Positions 34,414 through 43,330 of a stretch of 64,000 nucleotides of DNA are shown in pieces. Location of the stretch: NCBI GenBank assembly GCA_025210525.1, contig JAOARP010000032.1, positions 1-64,000 on the forward strand. Reading direction: 5' to 3'. The notes under the pieces were generated by a model. It was not told the DNA's origin and did not search any database. It saw only the letters and a list, made by a program, of their open reading frames with translations. Position 1 is the first letter of the stretch. Every line of letters starts with the position of its first letter. This stretch comes from Marinisporobacter sp. (GTDB lineage: Bacteria > Bacillota > Clostridia > Peptostreptococcales > Thermotaleaceae). The translations under genes and the position numbers were made by a program.

Positions 34414-35298
34414 ATGAGTATTATTTTAGGTTTTTTATCATTAGTTATTAGTATAGCTTTACCCGTACTGATTTTATTTTTCACAGGATGTGAAGCATTG
34501 CATTTTTCTATGTTTTTTATTATTCCTGTAGGTGCATTAATTCTCGGATATATATGTGGATATGGTTATTTTAAAGGTCTATTTAAATCAAACACTTATA
34601 TTACAGGCAAACATTATCTTATTGGATTCATTCTTTCACTTATTTGTATTGTAGGAGTAGAATATGCAAGTTATATGATTACTTGTGTAGACCCTCAAAC
34701 AAGTGAAATTGTTTATTCTCTTGATGGAGATCATGTAAGTAATTATTATACAGACGAATATGGAGATTTAGACTTTTTAACCTATAAGAAATATATGATT
34801 GAAACTACACCTATTTCATTTAGTTATAAAAATAAATCCCTTGGAGATGTTTCCAATCCTATTGCAGGCTGGATATTTGCAATGATCGATTATTTAGGTG
34901 TCTTAGTTGGATGTTTATTTTCAGGCAGTATGCAAAAGGATCATCCCTATTGTCATACCTGTAAATTGTATAAAAAAGAAAAAGATGCTTTCAATTTTCC
35001 TAAGATGGCTGGAGAAGGATTTTTTACCCAATTAGAAAATTGCTTGGCTAAAGAAAATCATCAAGAATCCTTCAATAACTTATTAGCTAGTGTTACGTTA
35101 AGTCCATCTTTAGAGAAAGATGAACATTTTTTATGTAAACTGATCTATTGTGACAACTGTAACACAGCTTCATTAAAATTTGAGCTTCATGAATTAAATG
35201 CTAAGAATAAATTGGAGATTAACAGTGATTTTGAATTTTTAGTTAACGTAGATTATGAATCTTTAATGAATTTTATCAATAGACCTGCTATAGCATAA
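34414..35298 (+). CDS. Unknown membrane protein with Cys pairs
   Basis: This 294-residue protein does not match a family I can name. It has about four membrane spans: three in the first 90 residues (ILGFLSLVISIALPVLILFF, MFFIIPVGALILGYI, YLIGFILSLICIVGVEY) and one near 150-170 (IFAMIDYLGVLVGCLF). A soluble C-terminal part has HTCKLYKKEKD right after the last span and CKLIYCDNCNTAS later, which could form a zinc or disulfide site. The start is well supported by AAGGAGG. It is monocistronic, ends at a bidirectional terminator, and has no informative neighbours. Confidence 0.85.
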   Translation: MSIILGFLSLVISIALPVLILFFTGCEALHFSMFFIIPVGALILGYICGYGYFKGLFKSNTYITGKHYLIGFILSLICIVGVEYASYMITCVDPQTSEIVYSLDGDHVSNYYTDEYGDLDFLTYKKYMIETTPISFSYKNKSLGDVSNPIAGWIFAMIDYLGVLVGCLFSGSMQKDHPYCHTCKLYKKEKDAFNFPKMAGEGFFTQLENCLAKENHQESFNNLLASVTLSPSLEKDEHFLCKLIYCDNCNTASLKFELHELNAKNKLEINSDFEFLVNVDYESLMNFINRPAIA

Positions 35299-35395
35299 TA
35301 TTTTTTAATCTTTACATATACTAACGAAGTCAGTACTTATTTAGAAATAACATTAATAGCATTTTACACTACAATAATTGATAAAATACAAACTA

Positions 35396-35431
35396 AAAAG
35401 GCTTAGGGGATTTCCCCTAAGCCTCTTTTTA
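35396..35431. terminator. Bidirectional terminator
   Basis: AAGGCTTAGGGG and CCCCTAAGCCT form a strong stem with a short loop, followed by CTTTTT. It serves the convergent genes on both sides. Confidence 0.9.
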
Positions 35432-35647
35432 CATAATAATCTCATCAACATCTGTTGTAACAATTCTTGCAGAATCAATTCCTGTAAGTAAACCACTACT
35501 TGTTTCGAAAACATTTTTATCAATAATCTCTTGCATAGCTACCTCTACTTGCTCTTTTGTAAGATCTTCTTTTGCATTGTCTACAGACAATTTTGTTGTT
35601 TTCCCTCCTTCATTTTTAAAAATCATCTCAAGTCTCTTTGTGGACAA
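35429..35647 (-). CDS. DUF2922 family protein
   Basis: This 72-residue protein fits the DUF2922 family: LEMIFKNEGGKTTKLSVDNAKEDLT, a middle helix EVAMQEIIDKNVF, and the ending GIDSARIVTTDVDEIIM. These small proteins are common in low-GC Gram-positives and are usually encoded next to a DUF1659 gene, as here. No signal peptide or catalytic residue is visible, and the function is not known. Confidence 0.88.
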   Translation of the reverse strand: MSTKRLEMIFKNEGGKTTKLSVDNAKEDLTKEQVEVAMQEIIDKNVFETSSGLLTGIDSARIVTTDVDEIIM

Positions 35648-35679
35648 TCAAATCACCTCCCTTCATTTATTTTTTTCTC

Positions 35680-35904
35680 TTAGGCTTCAACGATTTCTTT
35701 TTCATCTAGCCTCTCTACCTCTAACGCCTTGCTACTTTGTAGACCTATAAGGGTAAGGGCTACATCATAGATTTCTTCATCTGTTGCAGCAGGTTTGATG
35801 TTTGAATAAGTCTTGCTTCTCTTTTTCTCCTTTCCTTTTTCATCAACCCCATTGCTAAAGGTAATCTTTACCTTTGAAAGACCAAGCTTTGCACTCACTG
35901 CCAT
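35680..35904 (-). CDS. DUF1659 family protein
   Basis: This 74-residue protein fits DUF1659: an N-terminal strand region KLGLSKVKITFSNGVDEKGK, then RSKTYSNIKPAATDEEIYDVALTLIGLQ. The start is set at the ATG at 35904, where AAGGAGGTGATAAAC gives an excellent ribosome binding site; a longer frame upstream is not needed. It is co-transcribed with the DUF2922 gene 32 bases downstream. The function is unknown. Confidence 0.88.
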   Translation of the reverse strand: MAVSAKLGLSKVKITFSNGVDEKGKEKKRSKTYSNIKPAATDEEIYDVALTLIGLQSSKALEVERLDEKEIVEA

Positions 35905-35977
35905 GTTTATCACCTCCTTTCACTTATATAGATGGGGATTCTTACGAAAAATTAGTACTGTTAAAATAATTTTTTTC

Positions 35978-36001
35978 AAAAAAATAAGACCCATTGGGTC
36001 C
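35978..36001 (-). terminator. Terminator after radical SAM genes
   Basis: On the minus strand GACCCA and TGGGTC form a short stem followed by TTATTTTTTT. It ends the transcript of the two radical SAM genes. Confidence 0.7.
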
Positions 36002-36003
36002 CT

Positions 36004-36906
36004 TTAGACATATCTTAGATAGGTCCTTAACATTTCAAATATAATTCTAATATTTCCTCTAAATAACAGGGAAAACTCTACTGCAAATAAATATCCACAT
36101 TCTTCACATAAACCCTCTACTTCTACGCATCTACCACATGTATATCTTTTATGATCTTCTGATACGATACATTGATAACAAGGTCTTTCCCAATTATTTT
36201 TTAGATATATATCTAATGCACTATATAAATTAAAAATAGGGTATCCCCCTTTGATCATCTTTTTAATAGTATTTATAGATGCTATCTTTTCTTCCTTTGT
36301 TAATCTGAGATATTCTGTTCCTTCATAGGGTGTATGAAAATTAAAGGATATAGATTGTATATGAGGGTGGTTTTTAGCAATATTGCTTACAGTTTCTATT
36401 TCTTTATAATTTAATTTATTGATTGCCATATAGATACAAATATTGGAATTCTTAGCTTTTTCTAGGTTCTCCATTATTTTATCATAGGTATCCCCCCGAA
36501 TAAGATTATGGGTTTCTTTTTTTCCATCTAAACTCAAAAATATCACATCTGCCTCAGGAATATCTAAATCAATGGTTCCATTTGTAACAATATTTACAAT
36601 ATAAAAGCCTATTTTTCTCGCAGCTTTGATTAAATCTTTAACATTTTTCCCTTGGTCCTCCCAAAGCAATGTTTCTCCTCCACAAAAGAATAATATCCTA
36701 ATCCCTTCATCATGAAAGCTCTTCATCTCTTTTAAGATGCTTTCATAAGAATACATCTTCTTCTTTACATTATTCACTACACAATGCTTGCAGTTTAAAT
36801 TGCAATCATCCGTTAGAATAATCGTTCCTAATATGGGCTTTCTTTGTTTTAAAAATATACTTTTCACACCAAACCAAGATAGATTTAAAAAATCTTTACT
36901 CTTCAT
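36004..36906 (-). CDS. Radical SAM protein with C-terminal Cys-rich (SPASM-like) region
   Basis: This 300-residue enzyme carries the radical SAM motif CNLNCKHC (Cys 35, 39, 42) near the start, followed by FFCGGETLLWED (the SAM-binding GGE region). The C-terminal part holds three CxxC pairs (CYQC, CGRC, CEEC), as in SPASM or twitch domains that bind extra iron-sulfur clusters in peptide- or protein-modifying enzymes. I use the ATG at 36906 behind GAGGGTGAG. It sits 12 bases after the HemN-like gene and should be cotranscribed. The substrate cannot be named; no obvious precursor peptide gene lies beside it. Confidence 0.85.
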   Translation of the reverse strand: MKSKDFLNLSWFGVKSIFLKQRKPILGTIILTDDCNLNCKHCVVNNVKKKMYSYESILKEMKSFHDEGIRILFFCGGETLLWEDQGKNVKDLIKAARKIGFYIVNIVTNGTIDLDIPEADVIFLSLDGKKETHNLIRGDTYDKIMENLEKAKNSNICIYMAINKLNYKEIETVSNIAKNHPHIQSISFNFHTPYEGTEYLRLTKEEKIASINTIKKMIKGGYPIFNLYSALDIYLKNNWERPCYQCIVSEDHKRYTCGRCVEVEGLCEECGYLFAVEFSLLFRGNIRIIFEMLRTYLRYV

Positions 36907-36918
36907 TTTTCTCACCCT

Positions 36919-38193
36919 CTATATTTGTATTTCTTCAATCCATGCTTCTTCCATAGACCTTTTCCACAGGTAATTTAAATAATGGATAGAATATTGCTTT
37001 TCCACATAATGATAAATAAATCTCCCTAAATCCGTTAAAACTACTTTTCCGTTTTTTTCTTTTCCTAATAAAAAAAGCTTTAATAATACAAACAATAACT
37101 GAAACTCTTTTTTCATATCCTTTCCAAATAATTCATAAAATCTTTTTTGATCTATCACTCCATCATAACATCTCCAAAAGAGCCAAAATATCATTTTCTC
37201 ACGACCTGTCATAGTATTGACCATATTAATAGGGATTTTTTCTTCCTCTAATGCCTTTATATAAGCATCTGTATGAAAGGTATTCATATAGAAATAATTC
37301 CCAAAGTGAGAGCTTGCTCCTGCTCCAAAGCCTACAAAGCTTTCCCTTGTTACAGAGGTATATCTATTTTCTGTATTTTTCCCATAGGTCCATATGGAGG
37401 TTCTTTCGTATCCATGCTCTATAGAGATTTTATCAATCATTTGAAGAATCTTTTTCTCTTCCCATTCACTAAATCTAGTAAGTCCTTTTTCTTTTATTCT
37501 TCTGCTTAAAGAAGTCATTGGAAAAACAATCAATGGATAAATAGACAGCTGGTCTATTTCATAAGCATAAACTTTTTCTAGATCATTTTTAATATCCTCA
37601 TAGGTTTGTCCTGGAATATTTGTCATAATATCTATATCTACACATTGAAAATGAAAGGTTTTTATCAATGTAATGGCTTTATGAATTTCTTTTTCTGTAT
37701 AAGCTCTTCCTAAAAATTTTAATTTTTCATCATCAAAGGTCTGTACCCCTAAACTTATTAAGTTGATTTTCATTTCCTTTAATTTACAAAGAAGCTCTTC
37801 ATTCACTGCTGTTGGATAAATTTCAATGCCAATATCTCCATGAAAATCATAATTTTCTTGAACTACCTGTAGAACATCTTCAAGCTCATGAATTAATAGA
37901 GTAGGGGTTCCACCACCTATATAGATGGACGTAATTTTCTTATCTCCTATTTTTTCTTTATATAAAAGGATTTCTTTTATTAATGCTTCTTTATATCTTT
38001 GTGCCTTATTTTTCTCATATAATACCTTATTATATGGGCAATAGGGACAGATGCTTTTACAAAATGGAATATGAATATAAATACCTACTTCATTATTGAT
38101 AGCATTAAAATCAATATTTCCTTTTTCATACCTTTTAAATAAAAATTTTTCCTTTTTCTTTAAGATCGTTCTCCTTAATAAATCCGTAACCAT
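36919..38193 (-). CDS. HemN/HemW-family radical SAM protein
   Basis: The 424 residues include the motif HIPFCKSICPYC (Cys 45, 49, 52), followed by PYNKVL, then IYIGGGTPTLL, SLGVQTFDDEKLKFLGR, DIMTNIPGQTYED and a C-terminal HemN-like helical domain. This superfamily includes coproporphyrinogen dehydrogenase (HemN), the heme chaperone HemW and the anaerobic heme-opening enzymes ChuW/HutW. The sequence does not settle which. No other heme synthesis gene is present. The start is uncertain between GTG 38199 and ATG 38193; the ATG is better spaced from GGGGAAGG. It is the first gene of a two-gene unit with the other radical SAM gene. Confidence 0.85.
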   Translation of the reverse strand: MVTDLLRRTILKKKEKFLFKRYEKGNIDFNAINNEVGIYIHIPFCKSICPYCPYNKVLYEKNKAQRYKEALIKEILLYKEKIGDKKITSIYIGGGTPTLLIHELEDVLQVVQENYDFHGDIGIEIYPTAVNEELLCKLKEMKINLISLGVQTFDDEKLKFLGRAYTEKEIHKAITLIKTFHFQCVDIDIMTNIPGQTYEDIKNDLEKVYAYEIDQLSIYPLIVFPMTSLSRRIKEKGLTRFSEWEEKKILQMIDKISIEHGYERTSIWTYGKNTENRYTSVTRESFVGFGAGASSHFGNYFYMNTFHTDAYIKALEEEKIPINMVNTMTGREKMIFWLFWRCYDGVIDQKRFYELFGKDMKKEFQLLFVLLKLFLLGKEKNGKVVLTDLGRFIYHYVEKQYSIHYLNYLWKRSMEEAWIEEIQI

Positions 38194-38383
38194 ATACACC
38201 TTCCCCTTTTTCTTATTCTCTCATCTTGAATTATATAGTGTAATTTTACACTTTTAAAACACTTTTGTAAATATCTAATTTCAAAATTCATCTGCAATTC
38301 GACTTTATTCTTCAATATGTATTATTATACTTATCTAACCTTAAGAGGTTCTTATTGTATTCTTAAATATTCCTTAAAACAAA

Positions 38384-38413
38384 AAGTAAGCCTATGTAGG
38401 CTCACTTTTTTAT
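38384..38413 (-). terminator. Terminator of the Cys-rich repeat protein gene
   Basis: AAAGTAAGCCTA and TAGGCTCACTTTTTT form the stem, and on the minus strand TTTTTGTTTT follows. It lies just after the stop of the gene at 38420. Confidence 0.8.
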
Positions 38414-38419
38414 TGAAAT

Positions 38420-39805
38420 TTAAGAACAAGGTCTCGTACATTCCATAGATAAGATCACTCTAATATTCGCTTCAACTGGCAATACTCCTGTTCCTAAATA
38501 AATTTGGGTATCTGGATTTGTTGGGTCTACCCTTTCTAATTCATTTTTGATAGAGGTGATTCCTGCAACAGCGCTTGATACAAGTTTAAATTTCATAATT
38601 TTTTGGGCACTAGCTCCTTTTGGAATCTCCATTTTATCACAAGTGATTCGAATATCTGCATTTCCTGATATATTTGTATTTACTGGAACAAGCTCACCTG
38701 TTCTTGCAAATACAGCCTTACAACCTGCAAAATCTAAGAAACGAACTGTTACCCCTGTAGGAATAACTAAATCATCTAAAATACTTACTTGAGTACCAGG
38801 AGAATCTCCTATATTGGTAATAGTAATTTTAAAGTTTGCCGTACCATCTTCTAATAGCTGACAACATTTATCTGCTTCTAATTGTACTACATCCAATATA
38901 TTTGTAGCAGTATCAGAGGCTTCTGTATTATCTCCTGTAACTGTTGCAAGGTTATTAATAACATATTGTCCCGGAGAGGATATACCTGCAATAGGGATTT
39001 CATAGGTAATAATCTTTTCTTCCCCTGGTTCTAATGGTCCTATCTCTCCACTAATCCTAATTTCACCATTACGATTAAGCACTACCTTCAAATTATCTGG
39101 ACTGATTATAATAGTTCCTGATGTCAATTGAGTTGGAAGGAATAATATATCTAATAACTCAACTTTTTCAAGAGTTGCATTTCCTATATTGTCTACTTCT
39201 AGGCGATATTCTAGTCGAGCTTGATTATTTTCTATAATTGTTTGAGACTCTTTATCGACAGACAATTTTCCTCTTGGATTACATGCTGGAACAAAAAAGC
39301 CACCTTCACAATCATACACCATTACCGTTGCTGTTGTTTTTGCGGAAATAGGTTGAGTTGCTACTGGATAATTTCCTTTAAGCTCTAAGCGGTATTCTAC
39401 AGATACTCCTTTTGTATATCTTCCATCGTTTTCAATTCTTAAGAACTGAAAACCATCTGGCGCTATACCAAAGTCTGGGTCATCCTTTACAAGGGTATAA
39501 GGAACTGCAACAAATTCTCCACAACCATCAATTTTTTCTGATACAATGATCATTTCTGATTTTAAAATTTCACAAACAGGAATGGCAATTGCTTCTAAAG
39601 GATTGGTTGCTTGTTTACAATCCGTTAAAACCTTGTAGGTCCAAAAGGATTTATTAAGAGTTGTTACATATCCAGGATTCGTTACGACTCTTCCATCTGG
39701 TAAAACTTGACACCTCGGTTGAACGATGGATACTCCTATGTTCTTATCACAACAATTCAAATTCTCATAGGTAGTACAATTACAAGATTGTACTATATCT
39801 GCCAT
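38420..39805 (-). CDS. DUF11-like beta-repeat protein with Cys-rich N-terminus
   Basis: This 461-residue protein has no signal peptide or membrane span. After a Cys-rich head (QSCNCTTYENLNCC) there are three beta-sandwich repeats of about 110-130 residues. They have motifs such as RLEYRLEVDNIGNATLEKVELLD and NFKITITNIGDSPGTQVSILDD, matching DUF11/CARDB-like repeats found on surface layers and spore coats. Together with the cytoplasmic-type start and the Cys content, this fits a spore-coat or exosporium component, though that is inference. AAAGGAG precedes the ATG, and a terminator follows the gene. Confidence 0.8.
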   Translation of the reverse strand: MADIVQSCNCTTYENLNCCDKNIGVSIVQPRCQVLPDGRVVTNPGYVTTLNKSFWTYKVLTDCKQATNPLEAIAIPVCEILKSEMIIVSEKIDGCGEFVAVPYTLVKDDPDFGIAPDGFQFLRIENDGRYTKGVSVEYRLELKGNYPVATQPISAKTTATVMVYDCEGGFFVPACNPRGKLSVDKESQTIIENNQARLEYRLEVDNIGNATLEKVELLDILFLPTQLTSGTIIISPDNLKVVLNRNGEIRISGEIGPLEPGEEKIITYEIPIAGISSPGQYVINNLATVTGDNTEASDTATNILDVVQLEADKCCQLLEDGTANFKITITNIGDSPGTQVSILDDLVIPTGVTVRFLDFAGCKAVFARTGELVPVNTNISGNADIRITCDKMEIPKGASAQKIMKFKLVSSAVAGITSIKNELERVDPTNPDTQIYLGTGVLPVEANIRVILSMECTRPCS

Positions 39806-39978
39806 TTACATTTCACTCCTTTATATTTTTATATAAAATACTTATAGCTTTTCCTACTTTCATATTATGTAATGTCCCAGCGGTTGTGTTTCATTTTTAT
39901 ATAACTGCTTTTTATAAATGTTCAAAAAAATAAATAATACCACGATCTATTCGATCGCAGTATCCACTCAATAACCCT

Positions 39979-40113
39979 TTATTTCGTTTTTGCTTGCTTA
40001 TTTTTTTTACATTTTATGTACTTAGGACAGTATTTTACATCCCCACTTAAAATATATTGTTTACAACCCTTTTCGCATGTCATACATTTAGCAGCTATTT
40101 TTAGATTTTCCAT
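39979..40113 (-). CDS. Small Cys-rich protein (44 residues)
   Basis: This short frame encodes 44 residues, including AAKCMTCEKGCKQY, YCPKYIKC and a Lys-rich tail. Its five Cys (CxxC, then C, then C-x4-C) could hold zinc or a small iron-sulfur cluster. GGGGGAGAATCA provides a fitting ribosome binding site. It lies alone in the 420-base gap between the repeat protein and the S24 gene. I see no other feature in that gap. The family is not recognised. Confidence 0.65.
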   Translation of the reverse strand: MENLKIAAKCMTCEKGCKQYILSGDVKYCPKYIKCKKNKQAKTK

Positions 40114-40227
40114 TGATTCTCCCCCCTAGGTTGTCCCTACCCTTTTTTTGTCATATTATCATAAACGCCTCGAGAAATATGTAAAAACCCCTTGTAAAGA
40201 TATGACGAATCTATTTGTAATTAAAGA

Positions 40228-40704
40228 TCAATCCGTCTCTAGTTGGTAAATTCCAACGACTTCCCCTACATACCTTAATTCTCCTGATCTTACCACAATA
40301 TCTTCATAATTCTTTTCACTATTTAAAGATATTAACCGATATTCTCCCTTTTCATACACTATTTTTTTGCAGGTTGTTCCAAAATCATATTGGACTCCTA
40401 AAGTAGCAATCCCTATCATACCACTTTTGAAATGAGAACCCGTTTTCACAAGGACAATGCTCTCATCATCAATCCCTACATCCTTCATGCTATCTCCTCT
40501 TATTTTTACAGCAATAATATTTTTCCCTTTTCCATATCTTTTAGGCACAACAATATTTTCCTCAAATCTTTCCTGGGTACTCAATGGATTTCCTGCTGCA
40601 CTATAGCTTACAACAGGTAAAATAACACCGTTCTTTGAACGTTCATAAATATTTACACGAATAATAGGTATTTTTATTTCTTTTGAAAATGGTAAATCAC
40701 ACAT
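40228..40704 (-). CDS. LexA/UmuD-like S24 peptidase without DNA-binding domain
   Basis: The 158 residues fit the S24 self-cleaving fold: a likely cut site AAGNP (Ala37-Gly38), the catalytic Ser72 in RGDSMKDVGI, and the Lys113 dyad partner in TTCKKIVYE, followed by LISLNSEKNYEDI. Only about 37 residues precede the cut site, so there is no helix-turn-helix. That arrangement resembles UmuD more than LexA, but no UmuC-type polymerase gene is adjacent. It could also be a cropped phage repressor. AAAGGATGGTG precedes the ATG. Confidence 0.85.
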   Translation of the reverse strand: MCDLPFSKEIKIPIIRVNIYERSKNGVILPVVSYSAAGNPLSTQERFEENIVVPKRYGKGKNIIAVKIRGDSMKDVGIDDESIVLVKTGSHFKSGMIGIATLGVQYDFGTTCKKIVYEKGEYRLISLNSEKNYEDIVVRSGELRYVGEVVGIYQLETD

Positions 40705-40795
40705 AATACACCATCCTTTAATAATTCCTTTCCACTAAATTCTATTATTATACTAATTTCTATGACATTTCACAAATTCCTCTATGATCCGTATA

Positions 40796-40832
40796 AAATA
40801 ATGCCACCCTCTATTGAAGGGTAGCATTATTT
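40796..40832 (-). terminator. Terminator after the XRE gene
   Basis: AATAATGC-ACCCT and AGGGT-GCATTATT arms form a long stem followed on the minus strand by TTAT. It lies just past the stop of the regulator gene. Confidence 0.8.
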
Positions 40833-40837
40833 CATGA

Positions 40838-41101
40838 TTATTTTTCTTTCTTTTCTATCATTTCCATACTTTTTATAATTGTTTTTCTATAATCTTCATC
40901 TGATGCGTACTCTAATAAATCCCCTGGCTGACAATTAAGCTCTCTACATATGGCTTCAAGGGTTGTAAATCTTACTGCCTTCGCCTTATTATTTTTAAGT
41001 ATCGATAAATTGGCATTGGTAATCCCTACTCTTTCTGCAAGCTCTGTAAGGGAGATTTTTCTCTTTGCCATCATTACATCTAAATTTACAATAATCCCCA
41101 T
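40838..41101 (-). CDS. XRE-family small transcriptional regulator (YozG-like)
   Basis: This 87-residue protein is almost entirely a Cro/CI-type helix-turn-helix: KISLTELAERVGITNANLSILKNNKAKAVRFTTLEAICRELNCQPGDLLEY. Small regulators of this sort are regularly paired with a DUF2975 membrane protein, as here. The start follows GGAGGGAGAAT. It probably represses its own operon; the inducing signal is unknown. Confidence 0.9.
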   Translation of the reverse strand: MGIIVNLDVMMAKRKISLTELAERVGITNANLSILKNNKAKAVRFTTLEAICRELNCQPGDLLEYASDEDYRKTIIKSMEMIEKKEK

Positions 41102-41113
41102 ATTCTCCCTCCT

Positions 41114-41608
41114 CTAAATAGTAAAATCATTTTCTTCTTTTACTTCAACAGCTTGCTGAAAAACTTTAGATAATACTAAAATAAAACATCCCGAAAAGAA
41201 AAATATAAAAAACTCCATATCTGTATGAACGCCCTTCATATCAATCGTAATTAAATTGAAGTCTACATATTTAGGATTGATAAAGAAGTTTATGAGATAA
41301 CATCCTGTAATAATGAAGCATTCTACAGCAATATTTCTTAGTCTTTTTACATTTTCCCTGATGAATGGATTCACATAAATTAAAGAATCTAAAATTTTTC
41401 TTAGATGAAAAATAATAAGCATTAAGGAAATACTTCCTATTACAAATAAAGTATAGATAATCCCCTTTCTCATTAAACTAATGTTTAAATCATTCGTGGA
41501 TAATACATTAATAGATAAATAAATAAACATCCCTACCCCAATAGCTAATAAAATATTTAATAAAATCTTCAAAGCACTCGTCAAAGAACCTTTTCCATAA
41601 TACTTCAT
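41114..41608 (-). CDS. DUF2975 family membrane protein (YoaS-like)
   Basis: This 164-residue protein has four membrane spans: near 10-30, 45-65, 85-110 and 135-155. It fits the DUF2975 family, known mainly for being next to XRE regulators like the following gene, 12 bases away. The ATG at 41608 is seven bases from GGGAGG; the one at 41614 is too close. The function is unknown; it may be a membrane sensor or a partner of the regulator. Confidence 0.85.
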   Translation of the reverse strand: MKYYGKGSLTSALKILLNILLAIGVGMFIYLSINVLSTNDLNISLMRKGIIYTLFVIGSISLMLIIFHLRKILDSLIYVNPFIRENVKRLRNIAVECFIITGCYLINFFINPKYVDFNLITIDMKGVHTDMEFFIFFFSGCFILVLSKVFQQAVEVKEENDFTI

Positions 41609-41826
41609 ACACATGCCTCCCTTTCTTTTTACGATTCTATATTATCACGACACAAAATGCTTTTCAATATTTTTTTATCGAAAAACAATAATAAGCTATT
41701 CAAGAATAATAATTACATAAAAATTATTCTTTTGTTTTTAATAAACCATGCATATTTTAGCGTCTTACATACTACTATATAAAGTCGTTCTAAAAAAATT
41801 ATATAGGTTTTAAAGGAGGGGTTCTT

Positions 41827-42027
41827 TTGTATAATGAAGAGCTTTTATACGACCTGAGAAATAAAAGATCTCATCAACTACAAATCATACAAGATTTAGA
41901 AAAAAACATTCAAAACCTTTCGGATGATGAAATAGAAATAAAAGAACTTTTGCTCAAAGTAAAAAATAAGGAAATGGAGTCATTAGATCATATTAATCGT
42001 GAAATTAACAATCTCTCCCAGCATTGA
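41827..42027 (+). CDS. Small coiled-coil protein (66 residues)
   Basis: This highly charged helical protein (LRNKRSHQLQIIQDLEKNIQ, IKELLLKVKNKEME) looks like one continuous coiled coil, without Cys or a membrane segment. A strong AAAGGAGGGG seven bases before the TTG start, and a terminator right after the stop, support it as a real gene. The family is not recognised. Confidence 0.7.
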   Translation: MYNEELLYDLRNKRSHQLQIIQDLEKNIQNLSDDEIEIKELLLKVKNKEMESLDHINREINNLSQH

Positions 42028-42045
42028 AATTGTTTTTACAAAAAA

Positions 42046-42080
42046 CAAAAGGGTAAGTAAAAATTTTACTCGCCCTTTTA
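42046..42080. terminator. Terminator between small gene and PfkB kinase
   Basis: AAAAGGG-AGTAAAA and TTTTACT-CCCTTTT arms form a hairpin ending in T on the plus strand. The A-run on the other side lets it act both ways. Confidence 0.8.
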
Positions 42081-42118
42081 TAAGTTTCATGATTTTCTTC
42101 ATCTCATCCTATACAATT

Positions 42119-43072
42119 TTAATACTCTACTTCTATCCAATTCGTATTTTTCACTTTCTCTTGAATCATTTTTTCATTAAGATCTGGATGATTGGCAGCT
42201 TCATGGGAAATAGTTACAATAGACATAGCCATAGCAAATTTTATGGTCTCCTCTAAAGAAAGATTGTTCATATATCCATAGCCAAGCCCTGCAACAAATG
42301 CATCTCCTGCTCCTGTTACATTCTTCACCGCTACATGATTTACTTTGATTTTCCCCCTACTTTGACCATTAGCATAATAAACCCCTTCTTCATCTAAGCT
42401 AATACATATATTTTTAATTCCCAAGTTTAAAAAATATTCTCCTGCTTTTTTTAAGTCTTCATCATTTTTAATTGGAAATCCTGCTAATACTTCTGCTTCA
42501 TGTCTATTCGGTTTAATGGTATGGAAATATTTTATAAGATGTCTAATGTTTTTTGCTTTAGCAGCTGAAATAGGATCTAATACAAATTTTGTCTTTCCCT
42601 CAAATTTCTTCAAAATGTACCCTAGATTTTCAGGGTCATCTGCATCTAAAAAGGTATATGCTGCATTTCTTATTATATATCCCTTTGCATCAATAAAATC
42701 CGTATTCATCTCACTGATACTCTCCATATCTGCAATAGCAGATACCATCTCTCCCTTTTCATCTAATATTGCCATATAGGTTGGAGTTGTACCCTTTTCT
42801 AAAATTAAAGAATCACTCATATCATATCCAATTACTTTAGAGTGGTCTAACATTCTTTGTCCTTTTTGATCATTTCCTAAGATAGAAATAAACTTCGTAC
42901 TGACCCCTACCCTTGCCATATTCTCAGCAATATTTCTAGATACACCTCCAAACGCCATCTTTACGACTCCAGGAGTAGAATTATAAGGCATGTATTTGCT
43001 TTTGCTAAAACCAAATATGTCAACTACCGATGCTCCAAACACTAAAACATAGGGTTCTTTTTTATCACACAT
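42119..43072 (-). CDS. PfkB-family carbohydrate kinase (probable pseudouridine or nucleoside kinase)
   Basis: This 317-residue kinase has the PfkB signatures GGVSRNIAENMARVG (about 43-57) and the anion-hole/catalytic motif VTGAGDAFVAGL (Asp near 257). FGASVVDIFGFSK near the start, with the GGVxRNxAENxARxG pattern, resembles pseudouridine kinases (PsuK/YeiC). Ribokinase or adenosine kinase activity cannot be excluded. No PsuG-like glycosidase gene is adjacent. GAGAGAGGACGG precedes the ATG. The gene is monocistronic. Confidence 0.88.
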   Translation of the reverse strand: MCDKKEPYVLVFGASVVDIFGFSKSKYMPYNSTPGVVKMAFGGVSRNIAENMARVGVSTKFISILGNDQKGQRMLDHSKVIGYDMSDSLILEKGTTPTYMAILDEKGEMVSAIADMESISEMNTDFIDAKGYIIRNAAYTFLDADDPENLGYILKKFEGKTKFVLDPISAAKAKNIRHLIKYFHTIKPNRHEAEVLAGFPIKNDEDLKKAGEYFLNLGIKNICISLDEEGVYYANGQSRGKIKVNHVAVKNVTGAGDAFVAGLGYGYMNNLSLEETIKFAMAMSIVTISHEAANHPDLNEKMIQEKVKNTNWIEVEY

Positions 43073-43330
43073 TATTATCCGTCCTCTCTCTTATTAACCC
43101 TATCATTTTATCATATTTTTATATTTTCGACATTTTTTTCTGTTTTTTTTATTTCCCATATATTTTCTTCATTATAGTTTTCTCAAAGAAAACATTCATT
43201 TATGATGCATTCTTCAAACGCCTTGAAAGGTACTATTCTATTTTATCCGCTTTTCTGCATAAATCCATTATTATTGTCGAAAATATTATATAATAAAGAT
43301 AACAACAAGTATTAGAAAGAGAGGGATATT

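Noticed and set aside
36919-38193. Calling this gene hemN outright
   Set aside because: The Cys motif and the absence of heme synthesis neighbours do not separate HemN, HemW and HutW-like proteins.
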